Of a stretch of DNA of 64,000 nt, positions 45,538 through 53,917 are shown in pieces. Every line of letters starts with the position of its first letter. The stretch's first letter is position 1. Made by a program: the position numbers and the translations under genes. Origin of the DNA: Aldehydirespirator sp965205155 (GTDB lineage: Bacteria; Actinomycetota; Acidimicrobiia; Acidimicrobiales; Aldehydirespiratoraceae). Under the pieces are notes generated by a model, which was not told the origin of the DNA, made no database searches, and saw only the letters and a program-made list of their open reading frames with translations. Where the stretch lies: positions 1,488,001-1,552,000 of the forward strand of contig OZ242033.1 in the NCBI GenBank assembly GCA_965205155.1, read 5' to 3'.

Positions 45538-45580
45538 GTTCCGTACTGTGGACCAGTCCCACGATACGGAACGGACTGTA
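45538..45580 (-). promoter_or_regulatory. Promoter and 35-bp operator-like dyad of the corrinoid operon
   Basis: GTTCCGTA (45538-45545) and TACGGAAC (45565-45572), with inner GTGG and CCAC, make a symmetric 35-bp dyad around a 7-nt centre. Next to it TACAGT (45575-45580, minus) fits the -10 hexamer, giving a ~90-nt leader. The 16-nt block TACAGTCCGTTCCGTA recurs at 15803-15818. Too short for a cobalamin riboswitch. Confidence 0.5.
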
Positions 45581-45694
45581 CCACGGTTCAGGGCGGGTAC
45601 ATGCAACTTGTAGGACACTTCTTGTTGGGGCGGTGACAACCATTCACGCCGCAGGGGTTCGCGGTGCCGCGGGCGGAGCGTAGCCTTGGCCCCC

Positions 45695-48673
45695 ATGCCC
45701 GCAGCGCCCGAGGCCGACATACCGCCGCACCGCTACGACGCGGCCCTCGCGGACGACATAGAGAGCCGCTGGCAGGCCCATTGGGAAGCAAGCGGCGCCT
45801 ACGAAACGCCCAACCCGGCCGGGGAGCTCTCGTCGGGTCACGACTCGGCCGGACCCAAGCTCTTCGTGATGGACATGTTCCCGTACCCGTCGGGGTCGGG
45901 ACTGCATGTCGGACATCCGCTGGGCTACATCGCCACCGACGTCTACGTCCGCTTCAAGCGGATGTGCGGGTTCAACGTCCTGTACACCATGGGCTTCGAC
46001 GCGTTCGGGCTGCCGGCCGAGGAGCACGCCCGCCAGACCGGCCAGCACCCCCGGGTCAACACCGAGGCCAACATCGACAACATGCGCCGCCAACTCGACC
46101 GGCTCGGTCTCGGGCACGACCGGCGGCGGGGCGTCGCCACCACCGACGTCGACTACTACCGGTGGACCCAGTGGATCTTCCTGCAGATCTTCAACTCGTG
46201 GTTCGATCCCGAGGTGCGCCGGGCCCGGCCGATCGCCGAGCTGATCGACGAGTTCTCCTCCGGTGCGAGGCCGTCACCCGATGGTCGCCCGTGGAACGAG
46301 CTCAGCGAGGCCGAGCAGCGAGAGGCGGTGGACTCCCATCGCCTGGCCTACGTGGCCGACGCTCCGGTCAACTGGTGCCCGGCCCTGGGCACGGTGCTGG
46401 CCAACGAGGAGGTCACCAACCAGGGCCGCTCCGAGCGGGGCAACCACGAGGTGTTCAAGCGCCCCCTCAAGCAGTGGATGATGCGCATCACCGCCTACGC
46501 CGACCGCCTGCTGGAGGACCTCGAACGGCTGGACTGGCCCGAGTCGGTCAAAACTATGCAGCGCAACTGGATCGGCCGCTCCGAGGGAGCCCTGATCTCG
46601 TTCGCGGCCACCAACAAGCAGTCCAGTCCGGTGATGCTGGGCATCGAGGTGTTCACCACCCGGCCCGACACGCTGTTCGGCACCACCTACATGGCCTTGG
46701 CCCCCGAGCATCCGTTGGTGGACCAACTGACGGCCGACTCCTGGCTGGCCGGGACTCCCGAGTCCTGGACGGGCGGAGCCGCGACGCCCCGGGAGGCGGT
46801 GGCTACCTACCGGGCCCGGGCCGCGGACATGAGCGACGCCGATCGCAGCGACTCCAAGACCGGGGTCTTCCTCGGGGCCGTGGCCCTGGTCCCGTTCACC
46901 GAGCCCGACGAGTCCAAGAGCCCGGTGCTGAGCGATACCGCCGACTTCACTCTGCGTAGGAACGACCAGGAGGACAGCAACGGCCGCCACAGCACGGCGA
47001 GCGATCCCTGGGAGATCCTCGGACCCGGCATGGAACCGTCGGAGTTGGGCGCATGGGTTCCGGTGTTCATCGCGGACTACGTGCTCATGGGGTACGGCAC
47101 CGGCGCGGTGATGGGCGTTCCCGGTGAGGACCAGCGCGACCGCGAGTTCGCCGAGTCCTACGACCTGGCGGTCATCCGCACCGTGCAGCCCCCGCCGGAC
47201 CATCCCGACGAGCTGGCGTACACCGGCGAAGGACCGTCGATCAACTCCCGCTTCCTCGACGGCCTGGACGTCGAGGCGTCCAAGGCCCTGATTCTCGAGC
47301 GGCTGCAGGAGGCGGGGTTCGGCGAGTCCACCGTCAACTACCGGATGCGGGACTGGCTGTTCAGCCGGCAGCGCTACTGGGGCGAGCCCATCCCCATCGT
47401 GTTCGACGAACTGGGGCCGGTGGCCCTGCCCGACGACCTGCTCCCGCTGGAGCTCCCGGAGCTGACGGACTGGGCGCCGAGGGCGCTGGCCCGGGACTCC
47501 GAGCCGGAGCCGCCGCTGGGCCGGGTGACGGAATGGGTCGGCGTCGACCTGGACCTCGGCGCGGGGCCTCGCCGCTACCGGCGGGAGCTGAACACCATGC
47601 CCCAGTGGGCCGGCTCATGCTGGTACTACCTGCGCTACCTCGACCCCACCAACGACGAGGCTCTCGTCGATCCCGAGGTCGAGTCGTACTGGATGGCCGA
47701 TCCGGACCCCGGCGGCGTGGGCGGCGTCGACCTGTACGTCGGCGGGGTCGAGCACGCCGTGCTGCACCTGCTGTACGCCCGGTTCTGGCACAAGGTGCTC
47801 TACGACCTGGGCCATGTGAGCGGCCCGGAGCCGTTCAAGCGGCTCGTCAACCAGGGCTACATCCAGGCCTACGCCTTCAAGGACTCCCGAGGTGTGTACG
47901 TGCCCGCCGAGGAGGTGGAGGGCTCCCTGGAGAGGGGCTTCGAGCACCGCGGCGAGCCGGTGACCCGCGAGCTGGGCAAGATGGGCAAGTCGCTCAAGAA
48001 CTCGGTCACCCCGGACGACATGTACGCCTCCTACGGGGCCGACACCCTGCGCCTCTACGAGATGTTCATGGGGCCTATCGACCAGGACCGGCCCTGGGAG
48101 ACCCGCTCGGTGGTTGGCTCCCAGCGGGTGCTGCAGCGGGTGTGGCGCAACGTGGTGGACGAGGAGACCGGCGAGCTGCGGGTGAGCGACGAAGCGCCCG
48201 ACGACGATCTTCTCCGCCTGCTGCACCGGACCATCGACGGGGTGCGCTCCGACATGGAGGGCATGCGGTTCAACACCGCCATCGCCAAGTTGACCGAACT
48301 CAACAACGAACTGACCCGCCGGGGGACTGGGGCGCCCCGCGAGATTGCCGAAGTGCTGGCGCGGATGCTGGCCCCGCTGGTCCCGCACTTCGCCGAGGAG
48401 CTGTGGCACCGCCTGCACGGCGATGGCGCCGGCTCGGTCACGCAGGTCGAGTTCCCTGCCGCCGACCCGGCTCTGCTGGTGACCGACACGGTGGAGGTCC
48501 CAGTCCAGGTGAACGGCAAGCTGCGGGGCCGGGTGACGATCGCGGCCGATGCCGATGAGGAGACCGCGGTGGCCGCCGCCCTGGCCGAGCCGAACGTGGC
48601 GGCTCATGTGGGCGGCCGCGAGCTGCGTAAGCAGCTCTACGTGCCCGGCCGCATGATCACCCTGGTGGTGTGA
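45695..48673 (+). CDS. leuS: Leucyl-tRNA synthetase
   Basis: 992 residues, slightly longer than typical bacterial LeuRS. Class I motifs PYPSGSGLHVGHP (HIGH) and KMGKSLKNSV (KMSKS) are present, with the large CP1 editing insertion at ~260-560 and the C-terminal VPVQVNGKLRGRV. It attaches leucine to tRNA-Leu. ATG 45695 is 8 nt after TAGCCT (45681-45686); the in-frame TTG at 45686 overlaps that hexamer, so the ATG is preferred. It is divergent from the corrinoid operon. Confidence 0.97.
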   Translation: MPAAPEADIPPHRYDAALADDIESRWQAHWEASGAYETPNPAGELSSGHDSAGPKLFVMDMFPYPSGSGLHVGHPLGYIATDVYVRFKRMCGFNVLYTMGFDAFGLPAEEHARQTGQHPRVNTEANIDNMRRQLDRLGLGHDRRRGVATTDVDYYRWTQWIFLQIFNSWFDPEVRRARPIAELIDEFSSGARPSPDGRPWNELSEAEQREAVDSHRLAYVADAPVNWCPALGTVLANEEVTNQGRSERGNHEVFKRPLKQWMMRITAYADRLLEDLERLDWPESVKTMQRNWIGRSEGALISFAATNKQSSPVMLGIEVFTTRPDTLFGTTYMALAPEHPLVDQLTADSWLAGTPESWTGGAATPREAVATYRARAADMSDADRSDSKTGVFLGAVALVPFTEPDESKSPVLSDTADFTLRRNDQEDSNGRHSTASDPWEILGPGMEPSELGAWVPVFIADYVLMGYGTGAVMGVPGEDQRDREFAESYDLAVIRTVQPPPDHPDELAYTGEGPSINSRFLDGLDVEASKALILERLQEAGFGESTVNYRMRDWLFSRQRYWGEPIPIVFDELGPVALPDDLLPLELPELTDWAPRALARDSEPEPPLGRVTEWVGVDLDLGAGPRRYRRELNTMPQWAGSCWYYLRYLDPTNDEALVDPEVESYWMADPDPGGVGGVDLYVGGVEHAVLHLLYARFWHKVLYDLGHVSGPEPFKRLVNQGYIQAYAFKDSRGVYVPAEEVEGSLERGFEHRGEPVTRELGKMGKSLKNSVTPDDMYASYGADTLRLYEMFMGPIDQDRPWETRSVVGSQRVLQRVWRNVVDEETGELRVSDEAPDDDLLRLLHRTIDGVRSDMEGMRFNTAIAKLTELNNELTRRGTGAPREIAEVLARMLAPLVPHFAEELWHRLHGDGAGSVTQVEFPAADPALLVTDTVEVPVQVNGKLRGRVTIAADADEETAVAAALAEPNVAAHVGGRELRKQLYVPGRMITLVV

Positions 48674-48716
48674 GTCCCAGGCTAGACGGATCGGCTGACC
48701 TGGCCAGTGCCGGCGG

Positions 48717-49931
48717 GTGCTCGCCCGCGCCCATGGTGTGAGCGGCCGCGAGCTGTCGATCTCGCAGGCCCGCCGGATAGCGCTCGCGGCTCAGGGCTTC
48801 ACCGCCCCGGCTCCGGCGGGTCGGGTGGACCGTCGCCATCTTCGCCGGGTGATGGGCCGGGTCAAGCTGCTGCAACTCGACTCGGTGCCGGTGGTCATCC
48901 GGACGCAGTACCTCCCTCCGTTCTCCCGGCTGGGCTGCTACGAGCCCGCCCTGCTCGACCGGATCGCGTACCGCGACGACGAGTGGTTCGAGGCGTGGGC
49001 CCACGAGGCGTCGCTGCTGCCGGTGGACGACGAGCCCCTCCTGCGCTGGCAGAAGCAGCGGGCCGAGCAGGGAGAGACCTGGCGCAACCTGGTGGAGCTG
49101 GCCCGGCGCGAGTCCGGCTACGTGGCTGAGGTGCTGGCCCAAGTCAAGGAGCGCCCGCTGACCGCGGGCGAACTGGCCGATCCCCGGCGCCGCTCCGGCG
49201 AATGGTGGGGGAGCCGGTCGCTGGGCTCCATCGCGCTGGACTGGCTGTTCCGGATCGGCGCGGTCGGGATCCGGCGCCGGGGCAACTTCACCAAGGAGTT
49301 CGACCTGCTGGAGCGGATCGTGCCCGCCGAAGTGCTGGCCCGGCCCACGCCCACCGCCGAGGAGGCCCAGCGCGAGCTGCTGGTTCGCTCCGCCGCAGCC
49401 CTCGGGGTGGGTACGGCCACCGATCTCATCGACTACTACCGGCTCCCGGTGCGCGAGGGTCGGAGCCGGCTGCGCGAGGTGGTCGAGGAGGGCCTGCTCG
49501 AGACGGTGGCGGTGGAAGGCTGGAACGAGCCCGCCTATGTGCACCCGGAGGCAAGGCTCCCTCGGTCCGCGGACGCGCTCACGGTGCTGTCACCGTTCGA
49601 CCCGATCGTGTGGAACCGGGACCGAGCGGCGCGGCTGTGGGGCTTCGACTACCGGATAGAGATCTACGTCCCGGCGTCCAAGCGGGTCTACGGCTACTAC
49701 GTGCTGCCGGTACTCGACGGCGAGCAGCTGGTGGCCCGCCTGGACCTCAAGACCGACCGGACAGCCGGCGCACTGCGGGTCCTGGGCGCCTACGCCGAGC
49801 CCGGCACCGACCGGGCCGAACTATCCGAGCGCCTCCGCTCCCACCTGGCCGAGCTAGCCCGCTTCGTAGGAGTGTGCGAGGTCGACTACGGCTCCCGCGG
49901 CGATCTGATGGCCGCACTGGATCCCGGCTAG
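48717..49931 (+). CDS. YcaQ/AlkZ-like winged-helix DNA glycosylase
   Basis: 404 residues from GTG 48717 (another GTG at 48738 is possible). LSISQARRIALAAQGF at the N-terminus, the catalytic-type QLDSVPVV (QXD, as in the AlkX/YcaQ branch) and late VLSPFDPIVWNRDR and YKxY-like YGYYVLP segments place it in the winged-helix crosslink-repair glycosylase family (HTH_42). Members unhook interstrand crosslinks or remove bulky alkyl lesions. It fits beside the tag glycosylase 4 kb away but is not in its operon. Confidence 0.83.
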   Translation: MLARAHGVSGRELSISQARRIALAAQGFTAPAPAGRVDRRHLRRVMGRVKLLQLDSVPVVIRTQYLPPFSRLGCYEPALLDRIAYRDDEWFEAWAHEASLLPVDDEPLLRWQKQRAEQGETWRNLVELARRESGYVAEVLAQVKERPLTAGELADPRRRSGEWWGSRSLGSIALDWLFRIGAVGIRRRGNFTKEFDLLERIVPAEVLARPTPTAEEAQRELLVRSAAALGVGTATDLIDYYRLPVREGRSRLREVVEEGLLETVAVEGWNEPAYVHPEARLPRSADALTVLSPFDPIVWNRDRAARLWGFDYRIEIYVPASKRVYGYYVLPVLDGEQLVARLDLKTDRTAGALRVLGAYAEPGTDRAELSERLRSHLAELARFVGVCEVDYGSRGDLMAALDPG

Positions 49932-49942
49932 CGTCTGGAGCG

Positions 49943-50278
49943 GTGAGCTTCGCCGTCGAACCGCAGGACTTGGCCTCGGTCGCAGCCGATCACGGGCCTA
50001 CGGCTTTCGTGCTGACGGTGGGTGACGACGGTCGGACCCGGATCATCCATGTGAAGGTCGACATCGACGGCCGGGGCGTGATCCGGGCCGTGGTCGGCCG
50101 CGGTGCGGCGGCCAACGCGGTGGCGCGGCCCGATGTGGTTGTGCTGTGGGCGCCGGCCGACGACGGGTTGAGCCTCATCGCCGACGGTGTTGCCTCGGTG
50201 GACGGCGAGCCCCGCGGTGACACCCCCATCACCATTGAGGTCTTCTCCGCGGTCCGGCACCGGCCTGCCCCGCGGTGA
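49943..50278 (+). CDS. Pyridoxamine-phosphate-oxidase-like (PPOX-class) small protein
   Basis: 111 residues from GTG 49943, 8 nt after TAGCGT (49929-49934) and without a ribosome site. A split-barrel pattern is visible: AFVLTVGDDGRTRIIHVKVDI, VVLWAPADDGLSLIADGVAS. This fits a small FMN- or F420-binding barrel of the PPOX class, common in actinobacteria as F420-dependent reductases or stress proteins. Cofactor residues cannot be assigned by eye, so function remains open. Confidence 0.65.
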   Translation: MSFAVEPQDLASVAADHGPTAFVLTVGDDGRTRIIHVKVDIDGRGVIRAVVGRGAAANAVARPDVVVLWAPADDGLSLIADGVASVDGEPRGDTPITIEVFSAVRHRPAPR

Positions 50279-50288
50279 CCGCGCTTCT

Positions 50289-50335
50289 TTCTTGACGTAG
50301 TTGACCTCCACAGAGCGGCACAACTACGTCAAGAA
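50289..50335. repeat. 47-bp palindrome, copy 2
   Basis: TTCTTGACGTAGTTG (50289-50303) and CAACTACGTCAAGAA (50321-50335) are perfect 15-bp inverted repeats with a 17-nt spacer, the same design as at 33115-33161. It lies 10 nt after a stop codon and 45 nt before the NUDIX gene. Confidence 0.85.
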
Positions 50336-50379
50336 CGTCTCACCGCTGCCCAGGGATAGGGCCGGTAGGGTCGGTCGCC

Positions 50380-50880
50380 ATGTCGTTCCTGATCAGGCGA
50401 CCGGCGGCTCGCTGCGTGCTGCTCGACGGCGCCGGTCGGGTGTTCCTGATCCGGTCGGAGGATCCGATCGATCCGCACAAGCCCGAGTGGCTGGAGATAC
50501 CCGGCGGAGGCGTCGGTTACGGCGAGGACTCGGCTGCGGCTTGCCTGCGGGAGCTGCATGAGGAGACCGGCATCACCGACGTCGAGATGGGGCCGTGCGT
50601 ATGGACCCAGTACGTGGAGTACACGTTCTCAGGGATTCGCTTCGAGTCGAACGAGCGCATCCATGTGGCCTGGTGCGACGGCGGCGAGTTCCGCCCCCGC
50701 GGCCTGGAAGCACTCGAGGCTGCGGCCTTCATCGAGGCGGGCTGGTGGACGCTCGACGAGCTGCTGGCCAATACCGAGCCCACCGTCCCGGCCCGCCTGC
50801 GGGAGTTCCTCCCCGCGGTCGTGGCCGGTGATCTGGCCGAGCCGCCTGTCGACATCTCGCCCGACCTGCCGGCGGCCTAG
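50380..50880 (+). CDS. NUDIX hydrolase
   Basis: 166 residues. The NUDIX box is GGGVGYGEDSAAACLRELHEETGI, fitting GX5EX7REUXEEXGU. Such enzymes cleave nucleoside diphosphates linked to another moiety, and the substrate is not evident. ATG 50380 is 8 nt after TAGGGT (50366-50371), probably leaderless. A dispersed repeat starts exactly at its stop codon. Confidence 0.88.
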   Translation: MSFLIRRPAARCVLLDGAGRVFLIRSEDPIDPHKPEWLEIPGGGVGYGEDSAAACLRELHEETGITDVEMGPCVWTQYVEYTFSGIRFESNERIHVAWCDGGEFRPRGLEALEAAAFIEAGWWTLDELLANTEPTVPARLREFLPAVVAGDLAEPPVDISPDLPAA

Positions 50881-51000
50881 AGGCCGAGCGATTCGGTGCG
50901 CGAGTCCGGTACATACGGGCGAGGCCGTGGCCCGAGCGGCCCGTGAGCGCAGCGAACAAGAGCGGGAGTGACACTGCTGCAGCGCGGCGGGCCTTCACCC
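50879..51000 (+). repeat. Dispersed ~120-bp intergenic element, copy 3
   Basis: AGAGGCCGAGCGATT begins at the stop codon of the NUDIX gene. Core 50919-50981 differs from copies 1 and 2 in a few bases, mostly near its right end (GGGAGTGACACTGCTGC). The right end GGGCCTTCACCC matches copies 1 and 2 in position. Confidence 0.85.
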
Positions 51001-51031
51001 ATCCGCGCGGCTTCCTAGAGGCCGTAAGCGC

Positions 51032-51292
51032 CTACCAGTCGTCGTCGCGGTCGGCCCGGTCGGCCGCGCTGACGCCGTAGCCGATGATGATCGACGGCAG
51101 CAGCAACAGGGATCCGGCCACGAGCGCGACCGCGGCGATGGTGGCGGGCGCGGTGGTGAAGCCGGTCATGAAGCCGGCCACGAACGCAGCCAGGGACACG
51201 CCGTACAGCGAATAGCCCGCCCTCCGTCCCGACCGGGCCAAGCGGGCCAGCCTCTGCCGCCGCTCCAGGACGGGGTCGGACGGTGCCGTCAT
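51032..51292 (-). CDS. Small two-helix membrane protein
   Basis: 86 residues. A basic cytoplasmic N-terminus (ERRQRLARLARSGRR) precedes two hydrophobic helices (LYGVSLAAFVAGFMTGF and AAVALVAGSLLLLPSIIIG) and an Asp-rich tail. The start overlaps the stop of the lipoprotein gene upstream (ATGA), so they are co-translated. No family recognised. Confidence 0.75.
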   Translation of the reverse strand: MTAPSDPVLERRQRLARLARSGRRAGYSLYGVSLAAFVAGFMTGFTTAPATIAAVALVAGSLLLLPSIIIGYGVSAADRADRDDDW

Positions 51293-51966
51293 CGAGCCGT
51301 GCCCCTAGCCGTGCCCGACACCATCTCGTCGTCGGCGTCGTACAGCCAGCAATGGACGCCCCGGTAGCGGGCCACCTCGTGCTCGAAGTTGGTGCGGTTG
51401 GGCGTGAACACACCGATCTCGTACACGGACAACTCGTAGATCTCCCCGACGAAGGCTTCGAACTGCTCATAGCAGATCCTCAGAGCGAAACCCCGCACCG
51501 CGTCGTCGCCGGGGAAGACGGCAGGATGGGGAGCGTCGAGGTCGAAGGTGTGGTACACCTCGGCCCAGTGGGGCTCGCCGCAGTCGACCCTGGCTGTGAT
51601 GACCAACCGCCGCCCGGCCTGCAGGCCCTCGAACCGGTTGAAGCAGTCACCGCCGACGAGGGAGTACTCGCTGATGATCTCGCCGGGAATGTCCAGCGGG
51701 TCGATCGGACCCAGCCCGGCGGACCCCTCATCGCTGTCATTGCTCGCGGTCGGGTCGAAGGTGGTGTCCGGTCGGGCCCCGCTCCCGCCCTCCAGGGCGG
51801 CCACCACGTCGGCGGTGTTGGTGGGACCCGATGCGGCCACCGCCGCGGCCGGGTCGGTCACGCCTCCTTCTGCGTCCTCGGGCCCCCCGCTGCACCCTGC
51901 CAGCAGCACCGCCGCGGCCACGGCGCCATGAAGCGAGCGCCCTAGGACTCGAGAAGCCAATCCCAT
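51289..51966 (-). CDS. Septum-formation-like lipoprotein
   Basis: 225 residues. The signal peptide ends in the lipobox LLAGCSGG, followed by an acidic linker (30-90). The C-terminal domain has GDCFNRFEG, VDCGEPHWAEVYHTFDL and RYRGVHCWLYD, matching the Septum_form domain of actinobacterial envelope proteins, with paired cysteines likely in disulfides. Its role there is undefined. TAGTCT (51975-51980 on the minus strand) is 8 nt before the ATG. It and the small membrane gene form an operon divergent from the aquaporin gene. Confidence 0.82.
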   Translation of the reverse strand: MGLASRVLGRSLHGAVAAAVLLAGCSGGPEDAEGGVTDPAAAVAASGPTNTADVVAALEGGSGARPDTTFDPTASNDSDEGSAGLGPIDPLDIPGEIISEYSLVGGDCFNRFEGLQAGRRLVITARVDCGEPHWAEVYHTFDLDAPHPAVFPGDDAVRGFALRICYEQFEAFVGEIYELSVYEIGVFTPNRTNFEHEVARYRGVHCWLYDADDEMVSGTARGTAR

Positions 51967-51974
51967 CGAGCCGG

Positions 51975-51999
51975 AGACTAGGACCTTGGCATCTAGAGT
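51975..51999. promoter_or_regulatory. Back-to-back leaderless promoters
   Basis: Minus-strand TAGTCT (51975-51980) lies 8 nt before the lipoprotein ATG at 51966. Plus-strand TAGAGT (51994-51999) lies 8 nt before GTG 52008 of the aquaporin gene. The start codons are 41 nt apart. Confidence 0.6.
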
Positions 52000-52007
52000 G
52001 TGCGCCC

Positions 52008-52667
52008 GTGCAGCCCCGTGCTCTGGTGGGCGAGTTCATCGGGACGGCCTTCCTGCTGGCCGGGGTGGTCGGTTCGGGCATCATGGCCGAGCGCCTCAGC
52101 GACGACATTGGCGTCGTGCTGCTGGCCAACGCGCTCGCCACCGCCGGTGTGCTGCTGGTCATCATCTACATGTTCGGGCCCGTCTCGGGTGCCCACTTCA
52201 ACCCGGTCGTGACCCTCGCGGAGGCGGCTCTCGGAGACCGGCGATGGGCTGAGGTGACCGGATACATCGTCAGTCAGGTGGCGGGCGGCGTGTTCGGGAC
52301 GATCCTCGCCAACCTCATGTTCGACCTCGACGCGGTCAACGTCTCCACCAAGGCCCGCACCGGCTCGCATCTGTGGCTGGCCGAGGTGGTGGCGACCTAC
52401 GGGCTGGTCCTGGTCATCTTCATGCTGGTGCGCAGCGGTCGGCTGAAGCTGGTCGCCGGCGCGGTGGCCGCCTATATCGGCGCGGCGTACTGGTTCACGG
52501 CCTCCACCTCATTCGCCAATCCTGCGGTCACTGTCGGCCGCACGCTGTCGGACACGTTCGCCGGGATCGAGCCCGCCTCGGCGCCCATGTTCGTGGCGAT
52601 GCAACTGGTCGGCGCCGCACTCGCCGCGCTGACGGTACGGCTTCTGTACCCGCCTGCTCGCACGTAG
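52008..52667 (+). CDS. Aquaporin/MIP-family channel
   Basis: 219 residues, six membrane helices. The two pore loops carry GAHFNPVVT (NPV in place of the first NPA) and SFANPAVTVGR. MIP channels pass water, glycerol or small neutral solutes such as arsenite. The altered first NPA and short length fit actinobacterial members that are often near arsenic genes, but none are here. GTG start at 52008 supported by the promoter hexamer. Confidence 0.88.
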   Translation: MQPRALVGEFIGTAFLLAGVVGSGIMAERLSDDIGVVLLANALATAGVLLVIIYMFGPVSGAHFNPVVTLAEAALGDRRWAEVTGYIVSQVAGGVFGTILANLMFDLDAVNVSTKARTGSHLWLAEVVATYGLVLVIFMLVRSGRLKLVAGAVAAYIGAAYWFTASTSFANPAVTVGRTLSDTFAGIEPASAPMFVAMQLVGAALAALTVRLLYPPART

Positions 52668-52703
52668 AGTGACGTCTCGAACTGCAGATCCGGGAGGCGC
52701 CCG

Positions 52704-53891
52704 ATGACAAGCCTGGCCTTCGCCGCATTCGACGCCGACAACCACTACTACGAGGCCACCGACGCCTTCATCCGCCACGTCGACCCCAGGATGCACAAGC
52801 GTTGCATGCAGTGGGCCACCGTGGACGGGCGCGAGCGCCTGCTGGTGGCCGGTCGGATCAATCGCTTCATTCCCAACCCCACCTTCGATCCGGTGGCGAG
52901 GCCGGGCTGCCTGGACGACTATTTCAGGGGGAAGATCCCGGCCGCCGACATGCGGGAGGCCTTCGGCAAGCTGGAGCCGATCGCGGCGGCCTACCGCGAC
53001 CGGGATGCCCGCATCGGGCTCCTGGATTCACAGGGCTTGCAGGCGTGCTTCCTGTTCCCCACGCTGGGCGTGGGCATGGAGGCCGCCCTCGAGCACGACT
53101 CGGCCGCATTGACGGCGGCGTTCGGAGGATTCAACCGGTGGCTGGCCGACGACTGGGGGTTCGCCTACCGCGACCGGCTGTTCGCGGCCGGTTACCTCAC
53201 GCTGTCCGACCCCGACTGGGCCCTCGAGGAACTGGACTGGCTCATCGCCAACGACGTGAGGGTGGTGAACCTGCGACCGTCGTCGGTGCCGGACGGCGCA
53301 GGCGGCCGTCGCTCGCTGGGCCACCCCGCCCACGACAAGGTGTGGCGGCGACTGGATGATCACGGCATCACCGTGGCCATGCACTCCGGCGACTCCGGCT
53401 ACGGCTTCCTGCTGGAGCATTGGGGGGTGGACAGCGAGTTCGAGTCGTTCCGCTACAACGCCCTCAAGAGCATGCTCACCTACTCGCCGATCTCCGACGC
53501 GCTGGCCTCGCTGCTGGCCGAGGGCGTGCTGAGCCGGCACCGCAACCTGCGGGTCGCCACCATCGAGACCGGCTCGGAATGGGTGTGGCCCTTCGTGAAG
53601 AAGCTCACCAAGACCTACCGCCAGCAGCGTCACGCCTTCGAGGAGGACCCGCTGGAGGTGTTCCGGCGCCAGGTATGGATCTCGCCCTACTACGAGGACG
53701 ACTTGATGGGATTGCGCGATCTCATCGGCGCCGACCACATGCTGTTCGGGTCGGACTTCCCTCACGCGGAGGGCCTGGCCGATCCGGTGTCCTTCGTGCA
53801 TGACCTGGCCGGGTTCTCCGACGGCGAGATCGAGCAGGTGATGCGCACCAACGGGCTGTCGCTCACCCAGAGGGCCGCAACCGCAGCCTGA
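52704..53891 (+). CDS. Amidohydrolase-family metal-dependent hydrolase
   Basis: 395 residues. DADNHYYEATDAF at the N-terminus gives the first metal ligands (DXH type). VRVVNLRPSS, AMHSGDSGYGF and late GSDFPHAEGLADP supply further histidine and aspartate of the TIM-barrel metal site. This Amidohydro_2 type includes decarboxylases and hydrolases of many carboxylated compounds. ATG follows GGGAGG. The substrate is unknown; it lies next to tag and the TPP decarboxylase subunits. Confidence 0.82.
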   Translation: MTSLAFAAFDADNHYYEATDAFIRHVDPRMHKRCMQWATVDGRERLLVAGRINRFIPNPTFDPVARPGCLDDYFRGKIPAADMREAFGKLEPIAAAYRDRDARIGLLDSQGLQACFLFPTLGVGMEAALEHDSAALTAAFGGFNRWLADDWGFAYRDRLFAAGYLTLSDPDWALEELDWLIANDVRVVNLRPSSVPDGAGGRRSLGHPAHDKVWRRLDDHGITVAMHSGDSGYGFLLEHWGVDSEFESFRYNALKSMLTYSPISDALASLLAEGVLSRHRNLRVATIETGSEWVWPFVKKLTKTYRQQRHAFEEDPLEVFRRQVWISPYYEDDLMGLRDLIGADHMLFGSDFPHAEGLADPVSFVHDLAGFSDGEIEQVMRTNGLSLTQRAATAA

Positions 53892-53917
53892 GCGGCACCC
53901 GCGGCCCGATCCAGCCT

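Noticed and set aside
45477..45694. Cobalamin riboswitch before the corrinoid operon
   Set aside because: The leader is only about 90 nt and I see no B12-box-like sequence; the dyad there fits an operator better.
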